In this document: in pieces, positions 50,012-60,190 of the stretch
How positions within the stretch are numbered: the first letter of the stretch is position 1
Layout of the letters: each line of letters begins with the position of its first letter
Origin: Jaminaea rosea
Taxonomy: Eukaryota; Basidiomycota; Exobasidiomycetes; Microstromatales
Direction of reading: 5' to 3'
Length of the DNA stretch: 64,000 bases
NCBI RefSeq assembly: GCF_003144245.1
Contig: NW_020289980.1
Location: 620,001 to 684,000 of the forward strand
Notes under the pieces: generated by a model
The model's input: only the letters and a program-made list of their open reading frames with translations
What the model was told of the DNA's origin: nothing
Database searches by the model: none
Translations under genes and position numbers: made by a program

Positions 50012-52504
50012 TCAAACCCTCCCCTCCCCCTCCCTCGCCCCATTCCACCACGACCCCACCCCTCTCCCCCACCCAGCCGCAACACTAGCCGCCGTCGACC
50101 CCCACCCCTGGCGGGACGCCTCCGCACCTGCGCCTGACCCGCCTTCCTGCCCAGTAGTCGAAGCCCTACGCTCATACTCGCCCCCACTTGCATCATCCCC
50201 CGCGGCCACGAGCGCGGGTACATGTTCCGCGGACGGCGAGGAGGAGGAGGCATGGAAGACGTCTCGCGCAGCACGGTGCGTTCGTCCACTGGATCGACGT
50301 GCTGAATGATTCGTACTTGCCGTCCCGCCCAGAGAACCTCCCGAGCCCGCACTCGCGCTCGCGCTCGCGCTGGAAGTCGAGGAAGCGGCAGGTGAGACGG
50401 AGCCGTCCTGCGTAGTCGGGGGGAGGAGAGTCTGCTGCTGCTGCTGGCGCGAACGACGCGAAGAGGATCGGTTGGGCGTGCTCGCCTGCGAGGAGGAAGA
50501 GGGGCGAGAGCTACTGTCCCGCGGCGGCGGCGGCGCGGCGGCTGCACTGTACGGTGGCGGGCTGGGCGAGTTGGATCTCCCGCCAGGTGCTGCGGTGGAG
50601 ATGGCGGGGAAGTAGCTGCCTGTTCCTTGCCTGGTCGTCGTTCTGCTCCCACTCTCCGGCCTCGCCTCGCCGCGTCTACGATAGCGCCTTTCCCCACCGC
50701 TGAGTGCGTGCAGACTGATGTCCAAATTGTTGGGAGTCGGCGGGTTGTGCGTATACGCTGAGCCCGCCGAGGCGGCGGATGTGCTGCGCTCTCGGAGGTC
50801 GGGGGCTGCGTACGCCGTTTGGGAGTCCTCGTCTTCCTCGGAGTCGGTATGGTCGCTTCGCGCAGCCAGGACGGATGCTTGGTGAGAGGACGGATTGATC
50901 TCGATGCGATGCTGCCCTGCACGCCTGCCGCTGCTCGAGGCTGGCCCTGCGCGCCTGCTACCTGGGTACGGCGATGCCTCCCCTGGCGGCGTAGGCGGGG
51001 GTGGCGGCGTCCTCCTTCCACCGTTGCCCTCTGCCCTCGCACTGGGTCCCGCCGCCTCAATCAGTATGCTCCCCCTCTCCTGACCATAAGCAGGCGGAGG
51101 CGCCAAAGTCCCCGTCATGGGCGCGAGTCCCCACTTCTTGACATTCGCTTCGATGAAGACGAAGCCCGCCTGACCTAGGTTGACGTGCACCTCTGCTGGC
51201 CCATCGGCGCCTATAGTCGGGAAGACGTTGTAGCGCTGCAGACCTATAAAGGCGTCTTCCAACTTCTTGCCATTGCGCGTGTAGAAGACGGTCCCCGTTC
51301 GCGGGCGATAGCCCACCCCGATGACATCGCCTTGCACGTAGCTAGGCCCGTAGGACTGCGCAGCAAAGGGATAGTTGTGGCACTTGAAGCCGTCCTGACT
51401 GAAAAAGCCGACTGAATGCTTGCTCCATCCGGGAAGCCTGAACGAGGGGTAGGGCTTCGTGGCGAGACCCAGACTGATGTTGGTAGACGCCGGCTTGGAG
51501 AACATCTTGGCCTCCCAGTAGTAGACGTCGTTGACTTTGGGCAGTGGCAAGTTGGACTGCACACTACATCCTCCTCCCTCGCGCGGGGACATGCCCTCTC
51601 CATCTGCCACAAAGGTAATCTCCGTGCGCGCCTCGACAAAGCACGACGAGTTGGATTCGTAGTCTGGCTCAAAGCTCCATGCGCTCACGCCCTTTTCCTG
51701 AATCGACAAGAATTGGCTGATGGTAATCTCGCTCGCTACGCTCCCCGGCGGGTGGCTGAGCAGCCAGTCTTTCGCCCTCGCATAACCACTGCGGGTGGCC
51801 TCGTCCTGCGTGGAGAGCCAGCGCTCTTCGACTCCCTCTAGCCCACCAGCTCCCTCGAGCTCTTCCTCACGGCCAATGTCCAGTGGGCCGTCACCTGATG
51901 CGAGCGCGATGCGCGCTCGACGCCGAACGATTATGAGCATGATGAGGAAGAGGAGTAGCAGGAGGAGTAGGGTGGAGAGGAGGACCAGCAGGGGTACGAG
52001 GACCGCGAGAACGTTCTCCGTTGGGGTGGTGGGTGGGGCGCCAGGCTGATGAGACGGTGAGGATGGTGGTGGAGTGGCGCTTGGTGGCGTGGGAAAGGGA
52101 AGTTGCGGATTGTCCACGAGCTTGACGAGCGAGGAGCTCGAACGCTTAGGGCTGGAGAAGGCAGCCTTTCCCGCCTTTTCGACCGCCCTGCTCCCTGCGT
52201 GCTCCTCTGCCAATCGTGGGCTGGACGGAGTGTACGACAGGCGAGGCGTGGATGGTCCTGCCACTGCGCCGCCAGCCCCGTGCTCGTCGACGGCGGCTTG
52301 CAGCGTGTCGACCCATTGCTGCCATAGCGGTCTTGATGCGTCATACTCGGAGGGGATGCGAGAGGAGAGGATGTCCTCCCAGGTACGATCGTCGCTTGGC
52401 GTCAAGCGTGGGGGCGGGGCGGTCGAGTGCTGCTTGGCTGGTGATGATGCGGAAGATGACATGTCGGTGTGGAAGAAGGATGGTGGGAGGAGTGGGGCCG
52501 CCAT
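50012..52504 (-). CDS. Ssh4/Ear1-like membrane adaptor for the Rsp5 ubiquitin ligase
   Basis: Single exon, 830 aa. One transmembrane segment lies at about 164-193 (VLAVLVPLLVLLSTLLLLLLL...), followed by a basic RRRARI. A SPRY domain follows at about 310-460: VYYWEAKMFSKPASTNISLG, LPGWSKHSVGFFSQDGFKCH, and GVGYRPRTGTVFYTRNGKKL. PPxY-type motifs follow (PPAY at about 473 and PPPY further on), as expected for proteins that recruit the Rsp5/Nedd4 ligase. In yeast Ssh4 and Ear1 sit in endosomal/vacuolar membranes and direct cargo sorting by ubiquitination. The C-terminal 350 residues are disordered and Ser/Arg/Pro-rich. The start at ATG 52504 precedes a second ATG 14 codons downstream, which is equally possible. 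Confidence 0.82.
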   Translation of the reverse strand: MAAPLLPPSFFHTDMSSSASSPAKQHSTAPPPRLTPSDDRTWEDILSSRIPSEYDASRPLWQQWVDTLQAAVDEHGAGGAVAGPSTPRLSYTPSSPRLAEEHAGSRAVEKAGKAAFSSPKRSSSSLVKLVDNPQLPFPTPPSATPPPSSPSHQPGAPPTTPTENVLAVLVPLLVLLSTLLLLLLLFLIMLIIVRRRARIALASGDGPLDIGREEELEGAGGLEGVEERWLSTQDEATRSGYARAKDWLLSHPPGSVASEITISQFLSIQEKGVSAWSFEPDYESNSSCFVEARTEITFVADGEGMSPREGGGCSVQSNLPLPKVNDVYYWEAKMFSKPASTNISLGLATKPYPSFRLPGWSKHSVGFFSQDGFKCHNYPFAAQSYGPSYVQGDVIGVGYRPRTGTVFYTRNGKKLEDAFIGLQRYNVFPTIGADGPAEVHVNLGQAGFVFIEANVKKWGLAPMTGTLAPPPAYGQERGSILIEAAGPSARAEGNGGRRTPPPPPTPPGEASPYPGSRRAGPASSSGRRAGQHRIEINPSSHQASVLAARSDHTDSEEDEDSQTAYAAPDLRERSTSAASAGSAYTHNPPTPNNLDISLHALSGGERRYRRRGEARPESGSRTTTRQGTGSYFPAISTAAPGGRSNSPSPPPYSAAAAPPPPRDSSSRPSSSSQASTPNRSSSRRSRQQQQQTLLPPTTQDGSVSPAASSTSSASASASAGSGGSLGGTASTNHSARRSSGRTHRAARDVFHASSSSPSAEHVPALVAAGDDASGGEYERRASTTGQEGGSGAGAEASRQGWGSTAASVAAGWGRGVGSWWNGAREGEGRV

Positions 52505-53204
52505 TACGATGAAGCGGGGAGGATTAGGAGCTGATGAGCCCTCGCTCTAGCGGCGATGGTGCAAGTGGCGGCGCAACGGTGCGGCGGTGTGGGCGTCACT
52601 GAGCCGGGTGAACGGATCTCAGCTCGACGTGGTGATGATGCTGAAGACGAAGGCGATAGCGAAGAAGGTGCTGCGATGTCCCTCAGCCCTCGCGGTGATG
52701 GTCAAGATGGCAACGACTAAGCCGGCGACTGCCTCACAGTCAGGGTGCTTTGGCCGGCGCTTCACCCGCCCGCCCGCCCGCCCGCTTGCCTGCCCGCCTG
52801 CACCGCTCCTCCGCCCAGCCGCCTTAGCGCCGCCTGCGCCCCTCAAGCAGCAACGGGCAGCACCAAGGCAAGCCACTGCGAGCTCACTCCGCACGCGGAC
52901 GAGGGTCGAGGCTCGCGCCCACCACGCTCATCGCTACCACCTTGATCAACGACGCGATGGCGGCGACTCGTTGCAGTCTATCTTCGAAGGGAATCAGAGG
53001 ATGGATTTGACCAATCGAGGAGATATTACACGTGGAGCTGGAGACTGAAATGAAATGAAACATGTGACGTCGTGTGTGCTGTGCTGCGCTGGCGTAGATC
53101 GTGGTGTCACACCACCGATCTTCATCCTCCTCTCTCATCCTCCCCGCTTCCCCGACCGTCGGTCTAGTCACCCTTGGTATCATGCCGTGCCTCTGACCAG
53201 CTCA
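52505..53204. other. Region between the Ssh4-like gene start and the bZIP stop
   Basis: Seven hundred bases, including a CGCC-type tandem repeat near 52766-52800. Open frames here are low-complexity on both strands. No gene is supported. Confidence 0.45.
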
Positions 53205-54179
53205 CTAGGCCTTCTGACGCTTGCCTCGAGCAGGCGCTGTAGTCGATTTTCCCTCTTCGCCCTGCCCCTCCTGAGTCGCCGACTGCTCGACTCCACCATC
53301 AGCCGCCTCATCCGCCTCCGAGGTCAACCTTGCCGCCTCTACCGCCGCACTGGCAACGGCATCCAGCCCCCTCTCCTCCTCGAACTCATTCGCTCCTCCG
53401 CCGCTCGGCCCCGTTTGCTCCCCACCACCTCCTCCCGCTTCCCCATTCCCCTCGCCACCCGCACCGCCACGCAGCATCTCATTCTCCACGCGCAGTGCAT
53501 TCAGGATTCCCAGCGCCTCGTTGTATCGCGTCTGTAGCTCATTGTACGAAGCCTGCAGTGTCTCGAATTGCTGGCTTCGCGCCTCGAGCTCCTTGACGTG
53601 CTTGTCGCGGCGCTCACGAAAGGCGCGTTGAGCTGCACGGTTCTGCGCTGCGCGCTTCGTGCTGCTGAGGACGCGTGAATTGGGAGAGGTAGCACCGCCT
53701 GCGCTCGCTGAGGGGTCGTCGTCGTTGTCGCCTTGGGCCGTGGCGGGGTCGGCGGCTTCGAGGGTGGTAGAGGAGGACTCGCCTGCCGTAGACGGGCCTG
53801 CGCCTACAAATTGCTGTTGAGCATCGTCGAAGTGCCCTCCATCTGAAGCCCAGGCTGTTGCTGCTGCTGCTGCTGCTGCTACAGCGCTGGCGTCCGTTCC
53901 CGCTGATGAGCCGTCGGGCTGCCCTTGGCCGCTTTCCTCTGCATCCCCTCCTGAGGTTATCTTGACCGCCTTTCCCCTTCGCCCGCTTGCTGAGCCCCCA
54001 ACATTCGCTCGCTTCCCTCCTCTCCCTCCTCGAGAGGGCTTGTTGGCGCCGCTGCTACCGCTGGCAGAGGTCGAGCTCGATGCGGCAGCGTTGTCTGTGT
54101 TGGCCGTTGCATCGTGCGTCCCACCGGGAAGGTAGGAATGGTTGCTCGCCGCGCGAGCAAGCTCCATTACTGCGTCCAT
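53205..54179 (-). CDS. bZIP transcription factor, fungal AP-1/kapC-like
   Basis: A 324-aa frame from ATG 54179. The basic region and zipper occupy about 174-237: SSTKRAAQNRAAQRAFRERR then DKHVKELEARSQQFETLQAS. The Gln in NRAAQRAFRERR is the hallmark of fungal AP-1 (Yap/Pap1/kapC) factors that bind TTAC/TGAC half-sites. The N-terminus is Ala/Gly/Ser-rich with basic clusters and a poly-Ala run (about 99-108). No clear cysteine-rich redox domain of the Yap1 type is visible, so it is closer to kapC. An upstream non-ATG extension was rejected. Targets cannot be inferred. Confidence 0.85.
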   Translation of the reverse strand: MDAVMELARAASNHSYLPGGTHDATANTDNAAASSSTSASGSSGANKPSRGGRGGKRANVGGSASGRRGKAVKITSGGDAEESGQGQPDGSSAGTDASAVAAAAAAATAWASDGGHFDDAQQQFVGAGPSTAGESSSTTLEAADPATAQGDNDDDPSASAGGATSPNSRVLSSTKRAAQNRAAQRAFRERRDKHVKELEARSQQFETLQASYNELQTRYNEALGILNALRVENEMLRGGAGGEGNGEAGGGGGEQTGPSGGGANEFEEERGLDAVASAAVEAARLTSEADEAADGGVEQSATQEGQGEEGKSTTAPARGKRQKA

Positions 54180-54827
54180 ACTATCTGGCGAAGTGTCAAG
54201 AGGAAGGGAGGGATGTCAGGGAGTTGCTCGTGTGCGAATCTCTGGAAAAGGGTCCAGCTTCTCAATCCCCCATCCGTGCGAGGGATGTGTTAGCTAAGCA
54301 GGGTTCAGAAGGCGGACAGAGACGCGCATCGGGATGGAGGCGCGACGTCGAGCGCCAGGCGAGGGGACGACACTGCGAGGCGTGGTGGGGCGGTGGGGGC
54401 CACTTCGAGGTACTCACGCTGGCTGCGAGTGGTGATGACGGTGGTGGTGGTGAGACGGATGCTCTTGAGCTCAGCGTCGTTGTTATCGCGCCAGGAGAGC
54501 GGCCAGCGCGCTGCTGACGCTGGAGATGGGGGAGACAACAGCTTATTGCTCGTGACAAGCGTGACGAGACTCTGAGAGGGAAAGGACGTGCCGCAACAGC
54601 GTGGTCGACAGAGTGACGTCGATGATGATGGGGAGCGAAAGGTGAGGATCAGCTCCACGCTCGCGACTGACTCTTGTCCTCGGCCGTCTCGCGTTTTACC
54701 ACGTGGCTCTCCCCTTCCGTGCGTCCGCCGCCCTTAATTGCTCGACTCGCGACGCGCCTCGTCCATTTCCAACACTTCCTGACATCCTTTACCCCCCCTC
54801 TTCTCGTCCCCCTCACCACCGCCCAGC
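54180..54827. promoter_or_regulatory. Divergent promoter, bZIP and Pri2, with a CACGTG box
   Basis: About 650 bases between divergent starts. A palindromic CACGTG lies at 54700-54705, about 125 bases upstream of the Pri2 ATG. It is a binding site for bHLH factors in fungi. Use is inferred. Confidence 0.4.
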
Positions 54828-56881
54828 ATGTTCCGCACAGCAAATCCAACATCAGCCCTCCCCTCACCGTCAGCAATGCAACGCCATGCCGGTGCGCCTT
54901 CTTCATCAGCATCACCAGCCATCGACCGACACGCGACGGGCTCATCGCGAATGGCGGGACCCAAACGATATCCGCATCGTCTCAACTTCTATAACAGACC
55001 GCCGACGATGGAGGTCACAATCGATCAGTTTGAGAGCTGGGCGATCGATCGACTGAAGGGTGCGTGCGGCGCGTATAGGCAGGAGACGTAGACGACATGC
55101 TGATCCGCTCGCGACCCCCGCTCGCAGTGCTCGCCGAAATCGAGTCGCGCCAGTCGCGCAACAATTCGTGGAAGGAGCTCAAGGAAGGCGTGCTCAAGAA
55201 GATGGTGAGCGTGAGCGAGGTAGCGCTGCTGGATCCACAAGCTGACACTCCGCTGCACAACCAGGACACGCACCTCCCCCTTTCTGCCTCGACGGCCTCA
55301 CGCAACGGCATCGACATCGAGATGGAACGCATGAAGGACCACATCTCCCACTTCGTGCTGCGGCTGGCCTTTTGCAAGACTGAAGACTTGCAGAGACGCT
55401 TCGTACGCGCGGAGAATGTCCTTTTCCGCCTGCGCTTTGAGACGGACGACTCCACTGCGCGTGAGGCCTTTCTACGTACGCTCGATCTGAACTGGGAGCC
55501 AGTCTCACAGCAGGAGAAGCAGCAGTTCAAGGAGGAGCTACTCGCCGCGACGCCGTCGTTGGGGCAGAGAGATTGGGACGGGGAGGCATTCTTCAAAGTG
55601 CCCTGGACGAAAGTGCCAGACCTCGTCGAGAAACGCCGCGTCTTCTTGCGCCGCGGCGTAGCGTGGGTGCCCATGCGCGAGCAGTCCAGCCTCATCATGG
55701 CCGAATTCACCAACCGCCTTAACAAGGAGCTAGAGTACACTGCGCGCTCTCTGCCCCGTCTGGACGAGGACGATCGCTTGCTCCCCCTACTCAACCACCT
55801 CTCCCTCGGCTTCCTCGCTGGTCTCTCCTCCGACTTCACAAACAGCTCAGCAGCAATGGTAGGCGAGGACGGGCAGGCTCTCGAAATCCGCGCAGAGATG
55901 ATCAACGCCCTCGTCAAGAAGCACGCCCCCATGTGCATGCGCCAATTGGGCCAGACGCTCGAGGAGCGCAAGCATCTCAAGCACCAGGGCCGCCTGCAGT
56001 TCGGCCTCTTCCTCAAGGAGCTCGGCCTAGGCGTCGAACAGGCCCTCCTCTTCTGGCGACGCTCATTTGCCAACATCACAGACGACAAGTTCAACAAGGA
56101 GTACAAGTACAATGTGCGATACAATTACGGGTTGGAGGGAAAGCGAGTGGACTACCCTGCACGATCATGCGCGAGGATCATCATGCAGGACACGCCTGGA
56201 CCGCAAGATACGCACGGATGCCCGTTCCGCCACTACTCGCCTGCCAACCTGGCGTCCACCCTGTCTACCACTTACGGCTTGGGTCAGGCGCAGAGTAGCG
56301 AGATTCTGGCGACTGTCAAGTCGGGCCACTATCACGTCGCCTGCACGCGATTGTTCGAGATGACGCATGGCGTGGCGAGGGGCAAGGGACTGGATGGTAA
56401 AGGGGAGAGTGTGGCGCATCCGAACCGATACTTTGAACGCAGTTGGAAGTTGCAGCAGAGCGGTGCGGTCGATGAGGCGGGGGATGACGAGGGAGATAGC
56501 AAGGCGGGGATCAAGATGGAGACGGGTAATGACGAGGAGCCCAAATGGACCAAGGCGGCGCTCAAGGCAGATACGAGTGCGCCGCGTTCCATCCTGGCGC
56601 AGGTGGGTGCCACGCCGGTCGCAGCGTCGTCGAAGCAAGCGGCGCCCATTGACGTCGATGAGTTTGGGGACGATGACTTTGACTTTGATGCGCTGGATCA
56701 GGTTGAGGCGGCAGAGTATGAGAAGAGGGCAGCTGCGACGGGCAACAGCGGGACATCGTCGCCTGCTGCAGCGATTGAGACGCCAGGATCAGCTGGCAAG
56801 GGAGACGACGGCGAGGGCGAGGGCGAGGGCGCCGGCGAAGCTGCAGCGCCGAGCGAGGAGATGGAGGTTGATGAGGATTGA
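54828..56881 (+). CDS. PRI2: DNA primase large subunit
   Basis: Exons 54828-55059 and 55128-56881 join to 661 aa. It is the regulatory subunit of primase, working with Pri1 and DNA polymerase alpha to start Okazaki fragments. The N-terminal helical part starts with PHRLNFYNRPPTMEVTIDQF. The C-terminal iron-sulphur domain has the four expected cysteines at PMCMRQL (about 345), YPARSCARIIM (about 423), HGCPFRHYS (about 442) and HVACTRLFEMTHG (about 482). An acidic low-complexity tail of roughly 120 residues (DEFGDDDFDFDALDQVEA) extends beyond the domain. The 68-nt intron has donor GTGCGT and acceptor CAG, and the junction restores RLKVLAEIESR. Confidence 0.94.
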
Positions 56882-57198
56882 GTTGTACGACTCACGATTA
56901 CCCTGCTGGCTGGCTCTCATTTACGCTGTCATGTTCAATAGCATCGCATTCGATATCATCGTAGCGCGCCGCCGGGGTGTCGCATGCAGCGCCAAGGGCT
57001 CACGCGTCGAGGCTCGCGCGGCATGCGGACTCGAGCGCAAGACGACCACAACCAACACTTTTCGCCTTCCGTCCTTGCCCTGCAACTCGTCGTCGTATCA
57101 CGCATCTTCATCTCCCTGCTCGAGCAAAGCCACAAGACGAGAAGGGACGCTCGCTCTGCGCTCGCTCTGTTCATCGCTTGCCCCGTCACCTCGCCACG
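56882..57198. other. Intergenic, Pri2 to Pch2
   Basis: About 315 bases between tandem plus-strand genes. No specific feature is recognised. Confidence 0.4.
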
Positions 57199-59073
57199 AT
57201 GTTGCAACCAAGCCCCGCTCTGGGATCACGGACGATGCCAGAAGACGCAGCGATGAGCAGCGCCAATGACCCGTCCTCCTCTTCCTCGTCGTCGTCGTCT
57301 GCGAGGAAGGACATTGTGCATGGTGGGCACAACTGCGACTCCTCCTTTGCTGTCACTTCTTTTCTGAACGTCTTCTACTCCTTCCCGCACACACGCACGC
57401 GCAGTTGAAGTCCGTCTTCGACCACCCCACCACCACCACTCCTCCTACCATTCATCAGACTGGCAATCTCACAGCGTTTCACAGCGCGTCGAGCTCTTCC
57501 TTCGCCGTAACTGCGTCTCTGTGGACTGCGATGCTCGCTTTGAGGGTAAGCTATGGGCGGATTGTGATCCTTTCCTTGCGGAGAGGGTCGAGAGCATCCG
57601 GGTCGCAGAGGCTGGTGAGCGCGGCGCGACGTCCCCCCTTTCGGCTCTTCGCTGACGATCAAAATGAGTCCTGGCTCGATTGCCCGCCCGCCGCGCAGCA
57701 TCTGGACGCTTACGAGTTCCAATCGAGGAGTGCGAGTTCCGCGTCTACGAGTACGAGACGGTCAACACAGTCGAGGAGCTCTCGGCGGGGGATCCAGAGG
57801 GACAAGATGAAGGGCAGGATTTGATGGCCGCAACGGTCAGTGAGCTGCCCAGCAACAGCATTGATGGGACCTGGGAGACGTGCGTGCGACGCGACTGCCA
57901 CTGTCGAGGGGTGCATATAGGCTGACGTCTGCCTCGCTCGCCTCGCCAGCCTCATCTACGGCGACGATACCAAGCAGAGGCTGCTGCGCTACGTTCAATC
58001 TACGCTGCTCTTCTCAGCGATGAAGGTTGACTTCAATGTCATCAACTGGAATCGGTGAGTCCGCTCTGTGCCTTGTCTCACTCACGGCTCATGGCCATCC
58101 TCCCCTTTCCTTCGCAGCGTCGTCCTCCTCCACGGCCCCCCAGGCACAGGCAAAACCTCCCTCTGCCGAGCCCTAGCACACAAGCTGTCCATCCGTATGC
58201 GCCACCAATTCTCGCACGGCAAGCTCGTAGAGATCAACTCGCATTCCCTATTCTCCAAATGGTTCTCCGAGTCCGGCAAGCTCGTGCAGCGCCTCTTTGC
58301 GCTCATCGACGAGCTCGTCGAAGACGAAAAGGCTTTTGTGGTCATCTTGATTGATGAGGTGGAGAGTCTCACTACGGCAAGGCAGGCAGCGGCGAGCGGT
58401 ACTGAGCCGAGCGATGCGGTTCGTGTAGTCAATGCTGTGCTCACGCAGCTGGACCGTCTCAAGTCGCGGGAGAACGTCTTGATCATGACGACGAGTAACA
58501 TCTCCGGCAGCATCGACCATGCCTTCATCGACCGAGCGGACATTAAGCAGTACATTGGCTTACCACCACCGGCCGCCATCTACTGGATCCTGCGATCGTG
58601 CTTGGACGAGCTGATGCGGGCGGGTGTGGTCGCGCACGAGATCCTGTACTCATGGCAGACGTTGGATGCTGGCGTGGGAGGCGGTGTAGATGGGCAGCAG
58701 CTCCAACAGTCAGATCGAGACAAGAGGGCGAGCTGGAGGTTGAGGGCATTGGCCGAGAGCTGTCAGGTGAGCGGGGGCGGGTCCGCGTTCGAGGAGCTAC
58801 GATGTCCGAGCTGACCTTGTCTACCTCCTCCTCTCACCACGACAGGGCCTCTCTGCACGCACCCTACGCAAGCTACCCATGCTAGCCTACGCTCGATACA
58901 TCTCTGCTTCCACATCAGCTCTGCCCGTGGGCTTCGACGCCTTTATGGACGCGCTGCAGATGTCCCTCGCTGACAGCTTGAGAGAGGCGCAACATGCGGC
59001 AGAGGGGCACGCGGGGACAACGGCGGGAAGTGGGCCGAATGGGGCTGGCATAAACGGCATGATGAGGTCGTGA
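57199..59073 (+). CDS. PCH2: Pch2/TRIP13 AAA+ ATPase
   Basis: Exons 57199-57322, 57405-57614, 57699-57879, 57950-58054, 58118-58766 and 58846-59073 join to 498 aa. Pch2 remodels HORMA proteins (Hop1, Mad2) in meiotic and spindle checkpoints. Visible motifs are the N-terminal [28 protein letters not shown] before the ATPase, Walker [14 protein letters not shown] (about 208-220), Walker [13 protein letters not shown], and sensor/arginine-finger stretches [19 protein letters not shown]. The C-terminus has [17 protein letters not shown], characteristic of the family. All five introns are 63-84 nt with GT-AG borders. The start could also be the Met at 57238 or 57253, because the first residues are Ser-rich and not conserved. 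Confidence 0.93.
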
Positions 59074-60190
59074 GCACGCGTGTGCACGGCGTCATCGAGG
59101 GCGGGCATAGACGCTCCTTGTACCATCAGTGGCCCCTTGCAAATCTGTACTCGAGCACATCATCGCCATCGCCGCCCGCGATCATCGTGACCACTCTCTC
59201 CTCACGACTCGTTGCCCGCCCGCTTGCTCCTCTCCCAGGGTCCCAAGCGACCAAGTGTTGCTTTCTTTGCCTTGCTTGTTCCTATCCGTCTTGGCCCTGA
59301 GCTCCGCGCCGCTCGCCCTGAGTTGGCGGCGGCGGTCCTTCTTCGCGTGGCCCTCTCTCTCACTCCGATCTTGCTGGGCTGCGTCGGCGAGGGTGGGTGA
59401 GAGAGAGGACTTGACCCTCATCATCCTTCTAACCCCTCTCTTCTCTTCTTCTTTCCCCGCAACACCCACTGCTGGTCTTTGTCGCCGCGAGAACGGAGCA
59501 TCGACTCTCTAAGGGAGAAGCGTCGCATACATATAGCACGCAGCCAGTAGCAACAGCAGCCGCAATTCTTGGCACGCCGCGCTCCTCGTCACCCTTGATC
59601 TCTCACGGGTCGACCTCATCATAGCACCGTGCAAGCACAGCAACACCGCCAAATCCCAACACCACCACCGCCACCACCGCCACCACCACTCCTCCACTAC
59701 ACACGCACACGCACACCGCGGACTGCATCGTCGCATCCTGCAAACTACCCGCTGCTCCCATTTCGTGCTTCGCTCCTACCCCACACACCTGTTGTTCAAC
59801 TTCCCGCCAAAACCCCCTCTTGTATCAACGTCCTCATCTGTTTCAGTACCTTCACACCTTTGACGTGGCGACAAGCAAGGGCTCTTGACGAAGCAATCTG
59901 TACTTCAGGCATCAGCACGACGAGACGAAGCGCCGCCAGCACGCAGCTCTAGAGACACGCGCGCCACGAGCTACTACCACGCAAAGCACACATTCGATTC
60001 CCAACTTCGACGCACTCTGTCGCACCTCGGTAGCATCAGCACACTCATCACTTGCCAACCGCAACCCTCCGCAGCTTCGTAGGCATTCGCGGTAGTCAAG
60101 GTGAGCGGGCGATAATAGCATATACGCAGACGGCCACACGCACTGACGTCGACAATCGGCATACCGCCTGACAGATCACCCCGGCACATC
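59074..60190. other. Long 5' region of the PUF gene
   Basis: About 1.1 kb between Pch2 and the PUF start, including a CAC/CCG-rich stretch (59655-59695). Long leaders are common for fungal RNA-binding protein genes. No gene is supported in it. A spliced 5' UTR is possible. Confidence 0.4.

Noticed and set aside
52745-52900. CGCC tandem tract as a possible CRISPR or functional repeat array
   Set aside because: It is a simple GC-rich microsatellite with no spacer structure, and CRISPR arrays are not expected in a fungal nucleus.
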